The translations under genes were made by a program, and so were the position numbers. 49,808 bases of DNA from NCBI GenBank assembly GCA_017441705.1, contig JAFRWU010000082.1, positions 1-49,808 on the forward strand, read 5' to 3'. Shown in pieces: positions 1 to 8,183 of this stretch. The notes beneath the pieces were generated by a model. The model was not told where the DNA came from. It did not search any database and saw only the letters and a list, made by a program, of their open reading frames with translations. Positions within the stretch are counted from its first letter, which is position 1; each line of letters starts with the position of its first letter. This DNA is from Clostridia bacterium (lineage in GTDB: Bacteria > Bacillota > Clostridia > Oscillospirales > QAMX01).

Positions 1-153
1 GAGGTGACCGACGTGGGCTATGCGTATCTTTCCGATCAGGCGGCGGGGAAGGCCCTTGCGGAGGTCATGATCCAGGGGTCGAGCGAATCTGCGGAGCAGC
101 TTTATGAAAACCTGCTCGCCGTATACGAAAAGAGCGGAGCGCTCTTCGACTGA
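1..153 (+). CDS. C-terminal end of an unrecognised protein (partial)
   Basis: An open frame enters from the left edge and gives 50 residues before a TGA. The visible tail is mostly helical in character, with acidic and alanine-rich stretches, and ends in ALFD. I see no catalytic motif, membrane segment or signal and do not recognise the family. The reading frame is supported only by its continuity from base 1 and by codon use like that of the neighbouring genes. About 140 bases with no clear signal separate it from the next gene on the same strand. Confidence 0.55.
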   Translation, partial: EVTDVGYAYLSDQAAGKALAEVMIQGSSESAEQLYENLLAVYEKSGALFD

Positions 154-293
154 CCGGCGCCCGCAGCAGGCAGGCGGCGGATTTCGGACCGCTGAAAACG
201 AATCCGGCGATTGCCGGAGGAACCGGACGCGACAAACCGGCAAAGCCGGAATCGCGGAAGAAAACGGAACAAGAGAGGTACGTGATCCCTGAT

Positions 294-836
294 ATGTCGT
301 CGGAAAACAAGGAGAGAGTCCTTTCCGGGGAGGAAAGAAGAAGGATCGCAATCGAAGAGGAAAGACAGAGACAGATCCTGGAAGAATTCAACCGGGTCAA
401 TAATCGCGTGTATACGGCCGAGGAGACCGGGAAGCTCCGGGACCTGGACCGCCGGATCGACGTCCTCAACGAAGAGAATGCGAAGCTGGAGGCGGAGCAC
501 CGGGAGAAGCGCGCCTTTTATCAGGCGCGGATCAAGGCGGAGAACGTCAAGCCGGTCCTGATCCCGGTCTATTTCGCCCTTCTGTTTTTCGCCATCGCAG
601 ACATCCTCTGCATCCTGGTGTTCAGGCACATTTTTGATCAGACGCCCATCCTTCAGTACGCCTGGGCGGCCTGCTTCCTCGCCATTGGCGTGATCGCGTT
701 CTTCCAGGTCCGTTTCCTGCGGAAGAGCAGGAAACTGCGGGAGCCCGTGCAGGAGCGGATCACGGAACTGCAGACGAGGATCGCGGAGAACCGCAGGGAG
801 ATCAAGAGGCTCGAGGAAGAGCGGAGAAGCGTCTGA
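294..836 (+). CDS. Coiled-coil protein with two membrane helices, hypothetical
   Basis: About 180 residues. The first 80 are highly charged (Glu/Arg/Lys) and have the heptad look of a coiled coil. Two hydrophobic segments follow (roughly residues 88-112 and 120-140), then another charged coiled-coil tail to the end. The layout suggests a membrane hairpin with both coiled coils on the same, probably cytoplasmic, side. I recognise no family. The start is uncertain: AGAGG at 274-278 lies only 3 bases before a GTG at 282 and 15 before the ATG at 294, so either could be used. A very strong terminator follows at 886-936. Confidence 0.7.
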   Translation: MSSENKERVLSGEERRRIAIEEERQRQILEEFNRVNNRVYTAEETGKLRDLDRRIDVLNEENAKLEAEHREKRAFYQARIKAENVKPVLIPVYFALLFFAIADILCILVFRHIFDQTPILQYAWAACFLAIGVIAFFQVRFLRKSRKLREPVQERITELQTRIAENRREIKRLEEERRSV

Positions 837-885
837 CGGCAGGACTCCAAAACGACGCGCCCTTCGGGCGGATATTCAAAGAAAG

Positions 886-942
886 AACGGCGGGGCCCTC
901 TCCGGAAACCGGGTATCCGGAGAGGGCCCCGCCGTTTCTCCT
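886..942 (+). terminator. Rho-independent terminator with a 21-bp perfect stem
   Basis: Bases 886-906 pair without mismatch with 916-936 around a 9-base loop, followed by a short T-rich stretch (TTTCTCCTT). It closes the transcription unit of the coiled-coil membrane protein. The -35 box of the next promoter starts immediately after it. Confidence 0.8.
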
Positions 943-970
943 TGCGCGCCGGACCCTCTTCTGCTATAAT
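942..970 (+). promoter_or_regulatory. Sigma-A type promoter for the SGNH hydrolase
   Basis: TTGCGC at 942-947 and a perfect TATAAT at 965-970 with a 17-base spacer, directly downstream of a terminator. It predicts a leader of about 165 bases before the hydrolase start at 1142, in which I see no clear element. Confidence 0.75.
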
Positions 971-1141
971 ACAGAAAACGTATGACGGAGCTGCCGGCCG
1001 CGGCGAACGACGGACAAACGCACCGGGAGAACGGGGCGCCGGAGCGGGCGCGCCGCCGCGCTGAAAAACCGGCTGGCGTCACGGACCGGATACGCGGCTC
1101 AAAAATACGCGGATTTGCATGCGGAGGAGGCCGAAGGCGAA

Positions 1142-1822
1142 ATGGCGAGGCGCGTGGTTTTTCTGGGGGACAGTATCACAATGGGCTATGGCCTCGATCA
1201 TGCAGAAGACCGTTATTCAACGGTTTTTTGCAAAATGGCGGGGGCAAAGGAAATCAATTACGGCATTACCGGAACGCTGATGGCGCGCGCCGGTCTCAGC
1301 AAAACCGACGGCACCGCCTTTATAGACCGCTACGCGGCGATGGAGGCCGCAGATCTGGCGGTCGTGTTCGGAGCGACGAACGACTATTTCTGGACCGATG
1401 CGCCGATCGCTCCGGAGGATTCGGAGGACGATCGTTATTTTCTCAACGCGGTAAGGCATCTGTGCCTCGGGCTGAAGGGAAAATATCCGGGCGTCCCGGT
1501 CGTATTCATCACGCCGTATCAGATGCGTGGCGTCGGCAATTACCTCGGAGGGAAAGACGCGCTTGCAAGCAGCAGGCACAACACGGATCAGCGCAATTTC
1601 GTCGGATGCACGCTCGCCGATTACGTGAGCGTGCTGCGTCGGATCTGCGGGGAAAACCGGATCCCTGTGCTGGATCTGTTCCGTGATTTCAAGGCGGACG
1701 CCGCACATTCCGACGTGGACGAAGCGCGCTTTACGCTGGACGGATGCCATCCGAACGCGGCGGGCCACAGACGGATCGCGGAGATGCTGACTGCGTTTTG
1801 CGAAGGGCGCCGTCTGCTCTGA
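1142..1822 (+). CDS. SGNH/GDSL-family hydrolase (esterase-like)
   Basis: A 226-residue hydrolase of the SGNH superfamily, whose members cleave ester bonds, often acetyl groups on sugars or lipids. The four blocks are visible: GDS with the nucleophile Ser11 near the N-terminus, a Gly in the YGITG block, GATND as the G-x-N-D block, and DGCH with the Asp200/His203 pair near the C-terminus. There is no signal peptide, so it probably acts in the cytoplasm. The ATG at 1142 is preferred over an in-frame TTG at 1115; GGAGGAGG lies at 1122-1129. The next gene is a family 2 glycoside hydrolase, which suggests de-esterification of the same oligosaccharide. The substrate cannot be told from the sequence. 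Confidence 0.85.
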   Translation: MARRVVFLGDSITMGYGLDHAEDRYSTVFCKMAGAKEINYGITGTLMARAGLSKTDGTAFIDRYAAMEAADLAVVFGATNDYFWTDAPIAPEDSEDDRYFLNAVRHLCLGLKGKYPGVPVVFITPYQMRGVGNYLGGKDALASSRHNTDQRNFVGCTLADYVSVLRRICGENRIPVLDLFRDFKADAAHSDVDEARFTLDGCHPNAAGHRRIAEMLTAFCEGRRLL

Positions 1823-1835
1823 TCCTGCGGCCGTC

Positions 1836-1863
1836 TTGTGTTGCGGTAAAAAACCGGTATAAG
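1836..1863 (+). promoter_or_regulatory. Possible promoter for the GH2 gene
   Basis: TTGTGT at 1836-1841 and TATAAG at 1858-1863 with a 16-base spacer, in the 89-base gap between the hydrolase and the glycoside hydrolase. It is weaker than the other promoters in the window, and read-through from the upstream promoter is also possible. Confidence 0.4.
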
Positions 1864-1911
1864 AATCCGGCCTGTTTTGAAGTTCAAAGAAAGAGGGGAA
1901 ACGATTTGCCG

Positions 1912-4728
1912 ATGACTGCCTGCCGAACGATCCGATTGACCGAATGGCTGATCGACAAAGACGAAACCGACGAAGGGGCGGCAAAAGGCTGGACGGCGGC
2001 CGTGTCGTCCGCAGCCAGACCGACCGTCGTGCCTTCCGTCATCCAGGAGACCTTTCCGGGTTATCACGGCGTCGCGTTTTACTGGAACCGGCTGACGCCC
2101 GCGCTCTCGCTGCGGCCCGGAGACCGGATCCTATTGCGCTTTGAGGGCGTGGATTACAAGGCCGGCGTGTGGCTCAACGGCCGTTTCCTCGGCGAAAACG
2201 AGGGCGGCGAGGTCCCGTTTTCGTTCGACGTGACGGACCTGCTGAAGAACGGAGCGGAGAACCTGCTCGCCGTGCGCGTGGTCAACCCCACGGACCGCGA
2301 TATCGACGGGCTGAACGTCACGAACGTGCCGAACCGGAACAAAACAGTCAAAAAACGGGCCGGCTCCAGCCTCAATCACGGCGGGATCTGGTATCCCGTG
2401 ACGCTGGAGGCGCTGCCCGCCGCCCGTATCGACGACGCGTTCTTTACGGGGGACCCGGAAACCGGCGTCCTCACCGCGCGCGCGTCGCTGCGGCTGAGCG
2501 CGCGGACCGGGATTCCCGCCAGGCTGACCTTACGTGTGTACGACAAAACCCTGGGGCGGCTTTCGGCCGCCGCGGAGGAAACCGTCCTTCTGCACGAGGG
2601 GGAAAACGCCGCCGCGCTTTCGCTCGCCGTGCCGGACCGGCGGCTGTGGGACGTGGACGATCCGTACCTGTACCGGGCGGAGCTTTCCCTGACGACGGAT
2701 TTCGGGGAAAGCGCCGTTTCGGAGCAGTTCGGTTTCCGGGATTTCCGGGTGAAGGACGGGTGGTTTACTCTCAACGGCAGAAAGATATTCATCAGATCCG
2801 CGCATTCGGGCAACGCGTTCCCTGCGGGACAGATGCTGCCCGCCGTCCCCGCCATGACGCGGCAGGACCTTTATTACGCCAAGGCCTGCGGCTTCAACAT
2901 GCTGCGCTCCATCGCGGGGCTCTTTCGCAAGGAACAGCTCGATTTCTGCGACGAGATCGGACTTTTGGTATATGAGGAATGCCTCGCCTCGTGGTGTCTC
3001 GGCGAAGGGGGCTATGCCGTGGGCGACGAAGCGGCGATGCTTCGCCGCTTCGTCGTGTGCACGGAAGCGATGATCCGCCGCGACAGGAACCACCCCTCGG
3101 TGGTGATCTGGGGTCTGCTCAACGAAACGGCCGACAACGCGGTCTTCGGAAACGCCGTGCGCTTTTTGCCCCGCGCAAGAGCGCTGGATCCTACGCGGCT
3201 GATCCTATTGAACAGCGGACGGTTCGACAACCGGCAGGAGATCGGTTCCGGTTCCAACCCCGGTTCCTGGGATTGGGAGCCGTTCTGGGGGCTGGAGGGC
3301 GAAACCGGCCTGCTGACCGAAGACGGCTGCGCCTCCCGGTCCGGAGCGGGGGATTTCCACAGCTATCCCGCCGTGCCGATGAGCGGGAAACACACCCGCA
3401 TGCTCCGCACGCTGGGCAGAGGTTCCCGCCCGGTCTTTCTCTCGGAATTCGGCACCGGCGCCGCGTTCGACGTGATCGACGAGTGGCAGCGATTCAAGCA
3501 GGCGGGATTGAGCGAAGACCTGGAGGACGCGTCCTGGGTGAAGCGTCAGAGCGAAGCTCTGCGCCGCGACTGGGAACGGTTCGGGCTCGCGTCGGTCTGG
3601 CCGGATCCGGAAATGATGCTGCGCGAGAGCCAGCGGCTCAACGCGGACGCGCGCCTGCGGGATTTCAACGTGATCCGGTCCAACCCGCAGCTCTGCGGCT
3701 ACAGCCTGACGGGACTGCTCGACCACGGTATGTGCGGCGAAGGGCTGTGGACCTATTGGCGCCGGTTCAAGCCCGGTATGTTCGACGCGGTCAGCGACGG
3801 CTGGGCGCCGCTGCGGTTCTGCCTGTTCGCGAAGCCCCATTGCTATGCGGGAGAGCCGGCGGAATTTGAGGCGGTGCTGGCGAACGACGGGGTCCTGCGG
3901 CCGGGCGCGTACGCCGCGGACTTTTCGGTGCAGGGCGCAAAAGGGACGGTCCTGCGTTTTTCCCGACGGTTTGAGATCCGGGACGACGCCTTCGCCGTAC
4001 CGGTCTTCAAGGGATCCGTCCTGCCCGACTGGCCGGCCGGAAAGTATACCTTTACGGCATTTCTGCGCGACGGCGGCTCCCCCGCGGGGAACGCGGTTTC
4101 GTTTTACGTGGCGGACCCGGCGGACGCGGTGCCGCAGACGAAAAAGCTCTGTGCCGTCGGGCTTGCTCCGGAGACGAAGGCGCATCTGCTGTCCAGAGGC
4201 GTGCGCGTCAGCGAGACGACGCCGGACGGCGGACTCCTGCTCGTCGGCAAAGAGCTTACGGACGCGCAGTTTGACGCGGTCCTTTCGGCTGCCGGACGCG
4301 GCGCAAAGGCCGTCTTCCTCAACGCGCAGCTCTTCCTCGACCGGCCGGAGCTCCTCTCCGGAACGGGCGTCGCGGAGGACCTTGCCATGCGGAACCGCCC
4401 CGACTGGCTCTATCACAAGGAATGCGTGATGACGCCGGACGCCGTGTTCGATTGCTTCGGACCGGGACTGGTGGATTTCCCGCGGTTCGGGCAGACCTTC
4501 CCGCACCCCGCCCTGGAGACAAAAAAGACGCCGGACCGCGTCATCTGCCCGGCGTTCTATACGGGGTATCATGATTTTGAGGACGCCTACGGCGCGGCTC
4601 ACGTGCTGAGCGGTTTTCGCCGCGGCGAAGGCGAGCTGATCTTCAACTGCTTTGCCGTCGAAGGCAATCTTGCCGGCGAACCCGCCGCGGGGCTGCTGCT
4701 GAAAGCGCTGATCGACAGGTTCTCGTGA
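1912..4728 (+). CDS. Glycoside hydrolase family 2 enzyme (beta-galactosidase/glucuronidase-like)
   Basis: 938 residues. An N-terminal sugar-binding jelly roll (residues about 40-170) and an immunoglobulin-like domain precede a TIM barrel. The acid/base signature is NRNHPSVVIWGLLNE with Glu405; the nucleophile is Glu512 in FLSEFG. Both fit retaining GH2 enzymes acting on beta-galactosides, glucuronides or mannosides. After the barrel there are about 250 further residues, including a stretch (about 740-938) that looks like an alpha/beta Rossmann- or amidotransferase-like fold. No signal peptide is seen, so it should act on imported oligosaccharides. AGGGG at 1894-1898 is 7 bases from an in-frame TTG at 1906 and 13 from the ATG at 1912, so the true start may be 1906. 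Substrate specificity is not readable. Confidence 0.88.
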   Translation: MTACRTIRLTEWLIDKDETDEGAAKGWTAAVSSAARPTVVPSVIQETFPGYHGVAFYWNRLTPALSLRPGDRILLRFEGVDYKAGVWLNGRFLGENEGGEVPFSFDVTDLLKNGAENLLAVRVVNPTDRDIDGLNVTNVPNRNKTVKKRAGSSLNHGGIWYPVTLEALPAARIDDAFFTGDPETGVLTARASLRLSARTGIPARLTLRVYDKTLGRLSAAAEETVLLHEGENAAALSLAVPDRRLWDVDDPYLYRAELSLTTDFGESAVSEQFGFRDFRVKDGWFTLNGRKIFIRSAHSGNAFPAGQMLPAVPAMTRQDLYYAKACGFNMLRSIAGLFRKEQLDFCDEIGLLVYEECLASWCLGEGGYAVGDEAAMLRRFVVCTEAMIRRDRNHPSVVIWGLLNETADNAVFGNAVRFLPRARALDPTRLILLNSGRFDNRQEIGSGSNPGSWDWEPFWGLEGETGLLTEDGCASRSGAGDFHSYPAVPMSGKHTRMLRTLGRGSRPVFLSEFGTGAAFDVIDEWQRFKQAGLSEDLEDASWVKRQSEALRRDWERFGLASVWPDPEMMLRESQRLNADARLRDFNVIRSNPQLCGYSLTGLLDHGMCGEGLWTYWRRFKPGMFDAVSDGWAPLRFCLFAKPHCYAGEPAEFEAVLANDGVLRPGAYAADFSVQGAKGTVLRFSRRFEIRDDAFAVPVFKGSVLPDWPAGKYTFTAFLRDGGSPAGNAVSFYVADPADAVPQTKKLCAVGLAPETKAHLLSRGVRVSETTPDGGLLLVGKELTDAQFDAVLSAAGRGAKAVFLNAQLFLDRPELLSGTGVAEDLAMRNRPDWLYHKECVMTPDAVFDCFGPGLVDFPRFGQTFPHPALETKKTPDRVICPAFYTGYHDFEDAYGAAHVLSGFRRGEGELIFNCFAVEGNLAGEPAAGLLLKALIDRFS

Positions 4729-4798
4729 CGCACGGCGGCGGCATGATACGGCGCCGCTTTGCCGGTCCCCGCATCCCGCAGTCCGGACCCGTGAGACA

Positions 4799-4831
4799 AA
4801 ACCGGCGTGACCGCATCGGTCACGCCGGTTT
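4799..4831. terminator. Bidirectional terminator between convergent genes
   Basis: A 14-bp perfect inverted repeat (4799-4812 with 4818-4831), extendable by one G-C pair around a CAT loop, with T-rich sequence on the right and A-rich on the left. It sits between the GH2 gene and the oppositely oriented lipoprotein gene. Confidence 0.7.
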
Positions 4832-4921
4832 CCTGTTCGTTTTGCCGGTAACCGCTCCCTCAAAGCGGCTTCCTTACGAAACGCGCCCGGGGCGGGAGGC
4901 CGTTTTTCCGGCCCGAAAGAC

Positions 4922-5629
4922 TCAGGCGGCCGGCTTGACGGAGGTGATGTGCGGATTTGCACCCTCGTACCAGTAGAGGAAACCCTCCAGGTCGATCACG
5001 TCGCCGACCTTCAGGCCTTCGACGGCCTTATAGACGTCGGTGTCCTGACCGGTGAGATAAAATTCGACGCAGCAGGAGAGGACCTTGCCGTCCTTGGAAA
5101 CCTTGAAATACAGGTCGTCGGTCTTGTCGGCGTCGTTCTTGTAAGCGAAGGCCGCGCCGGACTCGTCGTAGGCTTCCACGGTCATGCCCTTGAAGGACAC
5201 GAACAGGTTCTGGTTCTTGATCAGATCGTCGGTGCCGACAAGGCTCGTGACGTCCTTCGGAGCCGCGACGTAGGTGTCGCCCGGGATGATCTCGAATTTT
5301 GCGTCGGTGATTTCGACCTCGCCGGACCATTCGGACTTATAACCGGAAACGCGGATCTTGGTGCCGGGGACCAGGGCGTTGAATTCTTCCTCGGTGCAGG
5401 GCATCTCGTAAAGGAAGTATCCGCCTTCCTTGTCCTGGGTGTAGATGGTGGCCTTGTTGTCCCACCAGGACTGCTTGGCCTGAACGTAGGTCTCGACGGT
5501 CACGGCGGTCTGGAGCTCGGCTGCGTCGTATTCGGCGTAGCTCATGGCTTTGTTGTCGGTGCTCTTCGCGCAGGCGCCGAGAGCCAGCACCATGGCGGCA
5601 ACGAGCAGAAGGGCAAACAGCTTTTTCAT
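4922..5629 (-). CDS. Secreted lipoprotein with OB-fold-like character, hypothetical
   Basis: 235 residues. The N-terminus is a lipoprotein signal: MKK, a hydrophobic core, then LGAC with Cys20 as the lipidation site. The mature part is acidic, beta-rich and without cysteine clusters. Segments such as RVSGYKSEW and VGDVIDLEGFLYWYEG resemble the strands of small OB-fold domains seen in other Clostridial lipoproteins, but the family assignment is only an impression. AAGGAG lies 7 bases before the ATG. It has its own promoter and ends at a shared bidirectional terminator, so it is a single-gene unit next to the sugar importer. Confidence 0.8.
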   Translation of the reverse strand: MKKLFALLLVAAMVLALGACAKSTDNKAMSYAEYDAAELQTAVTVETYVQAKQSWWDNKATIYTQDKEGGYFLYEMPCTEEEFNALVPGTKIRVSGYKSEWSGEVEITDAKFEIIPGDTYVAAPKDVTSLVGTDDLIKNQNLFVSFKGMTVEAYDESGAAFAYKNDADKTDDLYFKVSKDGKVLSCCVEFYLTGQDTDVYKAVEGLKVGDVIDLEGFLYWYEGANPHITSVKPAA

Positions 5630-5674
5630 ACGGAATCTCCTTTGAAGAGTATTTCGCTTTGGGCGATTATCTTT

Positions 5675-5702
5675 ATTATAGCGCGGGACCGAAAGAAATC
5701 AA
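5675..5702 (-). promoter_or_regulatory. Promoter of the small lipoprotein gene
   Basis: On the minus strand, TTGATT (5697-5702) and TATAAT (5675-5680) with a 16-base spacer, about 45 bases upstream of the lipoprotein start. It lies just after the end of the solute-binding protein gene on the same strand, so the two are likely transcribed separately. Confidence 0.65.
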
Positions 5703-5714
5703 GGGAAATACTGC

Positions 5715-7301
5715 TTAATTTTGTCTCTCTTTTTTGCGTTTTTTTATCAAACCGGAGACCCACACGCCGCCGATCGCCGCCCAGGCGCCGCCGAGAGAGG
5801 CGAGCAGGACCACCGATCCCGCGGGAAGAGGACCCCCGCCGGCCGATTTCAGCCGGTAGAGCGCGGTGACGTCGGTGAAAAGCTTCGTGAAGTACGCGTC
5901 GTCCACCGTCTCCTTCCGCTTCACCGATTTCACCGTGTTTTCGACAAGCTGTCCCGCCGCGTCCCGGAGGGAGGTGGAGCCGTTGAAGACCGGCGTCACA
6001 AAGGTGTCGTCAAGATGGGAAAGCAGCAGCTTCGACGCCTTGAGCTTGACGTCGTAATACCGGGGGTCGTCGCTCCCCTCGTGGGCGAGATAGTCCCGGT
6101 AGCCGGAATCGGCGTGGGCTTTTTCGGTGACCGGCACGTATCCTTCGGTCTCCGCATAGGCGATCTGCACGTCGTTGGAAAGGAGATAGGAGGCGAAGAG
6201 CCACGCGGCCAGGACCTCGCCGGGATCCTCCTTGTTGAAAAGACAGAGCGACGGCCCCTGGGAGATCATCACGGGGTTTTCGGGATCGGTCTGCGGCACC
6301 GGATAGACCGCGGTCTCGAATTCCCGGAACCGGTCGGGGCTGATGTCGGCCAGCGGCGCGCGGCTTCCCATCCAGGTGGCGCCGGCGGTGGAATCCACCG
6401 CAAAGAGGCACTGGCCGGCGTTGAGGAAGTTGGCGGGATAGCTGGAGATCTTGAAGGTGGAAAAGGCGCCGGTGGCGGCGTGCCCCGCGATCTCGCGGAG
6501 AAGTGAACGGGTGACGTCGTTGAAAAGCAGGATCTCGCCGTCTCCGGTGGAGTAGCCGGCGTTCTTCTGCTTCAAAAGCTGGATCATCATGTTGTCGGTG
6601 GATTTGTAGATGAAGGGGATCATCACCTTCTGCCCGTTGACGGCAAAGCTGCCGTCGGGATCCTTTTTCATCGCCGCTTCGGAAACCTCCCACACGAAAT
6701 CCCAGGTGACGTAATCCTCGGGCAGGGTGTAGCCGAGCTTTTCCACATAAGTTTTATTGATATAGAGGGCTTCGGTGGAACGCATGAAGGGCAGGGCGTA
6801 GGTTTCCTCCTGGATCCGGCATTCGGAAAGGAAGGAGGGGACGATCTCGTCCGCGCGGGGAGAATCGAACCGCACCTCGCTTCCGCCGAGGCCGAAGCGC
6901 GGATCGTTCATCAGTCCGTCCAGCGGCACCACGGCGTCTTTGCCGGTGAGATAGGTCGCGATGTGGTCGGGATAGGTGATGGCGACGTGGGGCGTGGTGC
7001 CGGTCTGCATATTGGTGATGACGTCGTTGTAGATCTTGCCGTAGTCCGTATAAAGGCGCATGTTGACCCGGATATCGGGGTACAGGGCCTCGAAGTCGGC
7101 GATGGCCTTCTGGTAGATGGCGGTCTGGGTCTTGTTGGTGTCGTTTTTCGCCCAGAAGACCACCTCGTAGGTCTTTCCCTCCTCAAGGCCGTCCGGCACC
7201 TCGAACGCGGCGTGCTTCCGCGCGCCGTGGCAGGAGGAAAGGAAGACGAGACAGAGGCAGAGGACGGGCAAGAGAGAGAGAAGACGGCAGGCTTTTTTCA
7301 T
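5715..7301 (-). CDS. Sugar ABC transporter solute-binding lipoprotein with a C-terminal membrane helix
   Basis: 528 residues of the family 1 extracellular solute-binding type, which capture sugars for a MalFGK-like importer. A signal peptide ends in LSSC with Cys24 as lipid anchor. The body has typical elements (YQKAIADFEALYPDI near the start, and a lobe with GPSLCLF). Unusually, the last 40 residues contain a long hydrophobic segment (from PAGSVVLLASLGG onward) followed by KKRKKERQN, the pattern of a membrane helix with a cytoplasmic basic tail, so the protein would be anchored at both ends. The start ATG overlaps the stop of the upstream permease (ATGA, 7298-7301), with GGAGG upstream. It is the last gene of the importer operon rather than the first, which is also uncommon. 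Confidence 0.85.
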   Translation of the reverse strand: MKKACRLLSLLPVLCLCLVFLSSCHGARKHAAFEVPDGLEEGKTYEVVFWAKNDTNKTQTAIYQKAIADFEALYPDIRVNMRLYTDYGKIYNDVITNMQTGTTPHVAITYPDHIATYLTGKDAVVPLDGLMNDPRFGLGGSEVRFDSPRADEIVPSFLSECRIQEETYALPFMRSTEALYINKTYVEKLGYTLPEDYVTWDFVWEVSEAAMKKDPDGSFAVNGQKVMIPFIYKSTDNMMIQLLKQKNAGYSTGDGEILLFNDVTRSLLREIAGHAATGAFSTFKISSYPANFLNAGQCLFAVDSTAGATWMGSRAPLADISPDRFREFETAVYPVPQTDPENPVMISQGPSLCLFNKEDPGEVLAAWLFASYLLSNDVQIAYAETEGYVPVTEKAHADSGYRDYLAHEGSDDPRYYDVKLKASKLLLSHLDDTFVTPVFNGSTSLRDAAGQLVENTVKSVKRKETVDDAYFTKLFTDVTALYRLKSAGGGPLPAGSVVLLASLGGAWAAIGGVWVSGLIKKRKKERQN

Positions 7302-8170
7302 CCCTTGGTTCCTCCTCTCGATACGCCCTCCATGATCTTTTTCCGGAACACCAGGAACAGGAGGATCAAAGGCACCGAAATCACCACCACCGCGGCCATC
7401 ATGGCGGGGATGTTCTCGCGGCCGAAGCCGTTTTCCCGGATCTCCTGAATGCCGTTGGAGACCAGGAAATACGCCTTGTCGTCGGTGATCAGGCGCGGCC
7501 AGACGTAGGAATTCCAGCATTCGATGATCTTCAGGATGGTCACCGTGACGATGGTGGGACGGCAGATCGGGATCATCACCTTGAAAAGATACTTCAGATC
7601 GGAGGTGCCGTCCACCTTGGCCGCCTTATAAAGCTCGTCGGGCACCTGCTCGAAGTTTTCCTTGAGCAGGTAGATGTAGAAGACCGAGGTCACCGACGGC
7701 AGGATCAGGCCCCAGAAGGTGTTGCGCATGCCCCAGGCGGTGATGGTCTGGAAATTGGTGATGATCACCAGCTCGGTCGGGATCATCATCAGGGAAAGGA
7801 AAAACGAAAAGAGCAGATCCTTCCCCGGGAAGGAGAGCCGCGCGAAGGCGTAGGCTGCGAAAACGATCACGAAGAGCATCAGGGCGGTGGTGGCCAGGGT
7901 GAAGATCAGGGTATTCAGAAAATATCCCGCCAGCGGCACCGCCGAGAAGGCCTCCAGGTAGTTTCCCGGAGTAGGGGACAGGGTGAAGAAGGTCGGGATG
8001 TATTCGCCGTTGTAGGCGCTGTAGCTTTTGAGAGAGGTCAGGAGCATCCAGTAAAAGGGGAAGAGGACGAAGAGAGCCCAGACCGTGAGAAAGAAGTATA
8101 CCGCCGCGGTGAGGATCGTTTTGCCGGCGCCTTCCCGCCTCTTTCCGGAAGGGGTTTTTTCCGGTTTCAT
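7298..8170 (-). CDS. Carbohydrate ABC transporter permease, MalG-like
   Basis: 290 residues, membrane-integral with about six hydrophobic helices. The cytoplasmic EAA loop that docks on the ATPase is at about residues 179-205 (DELYKAAKVDG, then about ten residues to MIPICRP). The N-terminal tail of about 20 residues is basic. It follows the MalF-like permease by 13 bases and overlaps the binding-protein gene by four, so the three are translationally linked. The cargo is probably a mono- or oligosaccharide, as inferred from family 1 transporters and the neighbouring glycosidase. Confidence 0.9.
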   Translation of the reverse strand: MKPEKTPSGKRREGAGKTILTAAVYFFLTVWALFVLFPFYWMLLTSLKSYSAYNGEYIPTFFTLSPTPGNYLEAFSAVPLAGYFLNTLIFTLATTALMLFVIVFAAYAFARLSFPGKDLLFSFFLSLMMIPTELVIITNFQTITAWGMRNTFWGLILPSVTSVFYIYLLKENFEQVPDELYKAAKVDGTSDLKYLFKVMIPICRPTIVTVTILKIIECWNSYVWPRLITDDKAYFLVSNGIQEIRENGFGRENIPAMMAAVVVISVPLILLFLVFRKKIMEGVSRGGTKG

Positions 8171-8183
8171 CCGTTTCCTCCTT

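Noticed and set aside
970..1141. Small open frame beginning at 982 as a leader peptide or separate gene
   Set aside because: It runs out of frame through the SGNH hydrolase gene and has no ribosome binding site; its Arg/Gly-rich translation is typical of a shadow frame.
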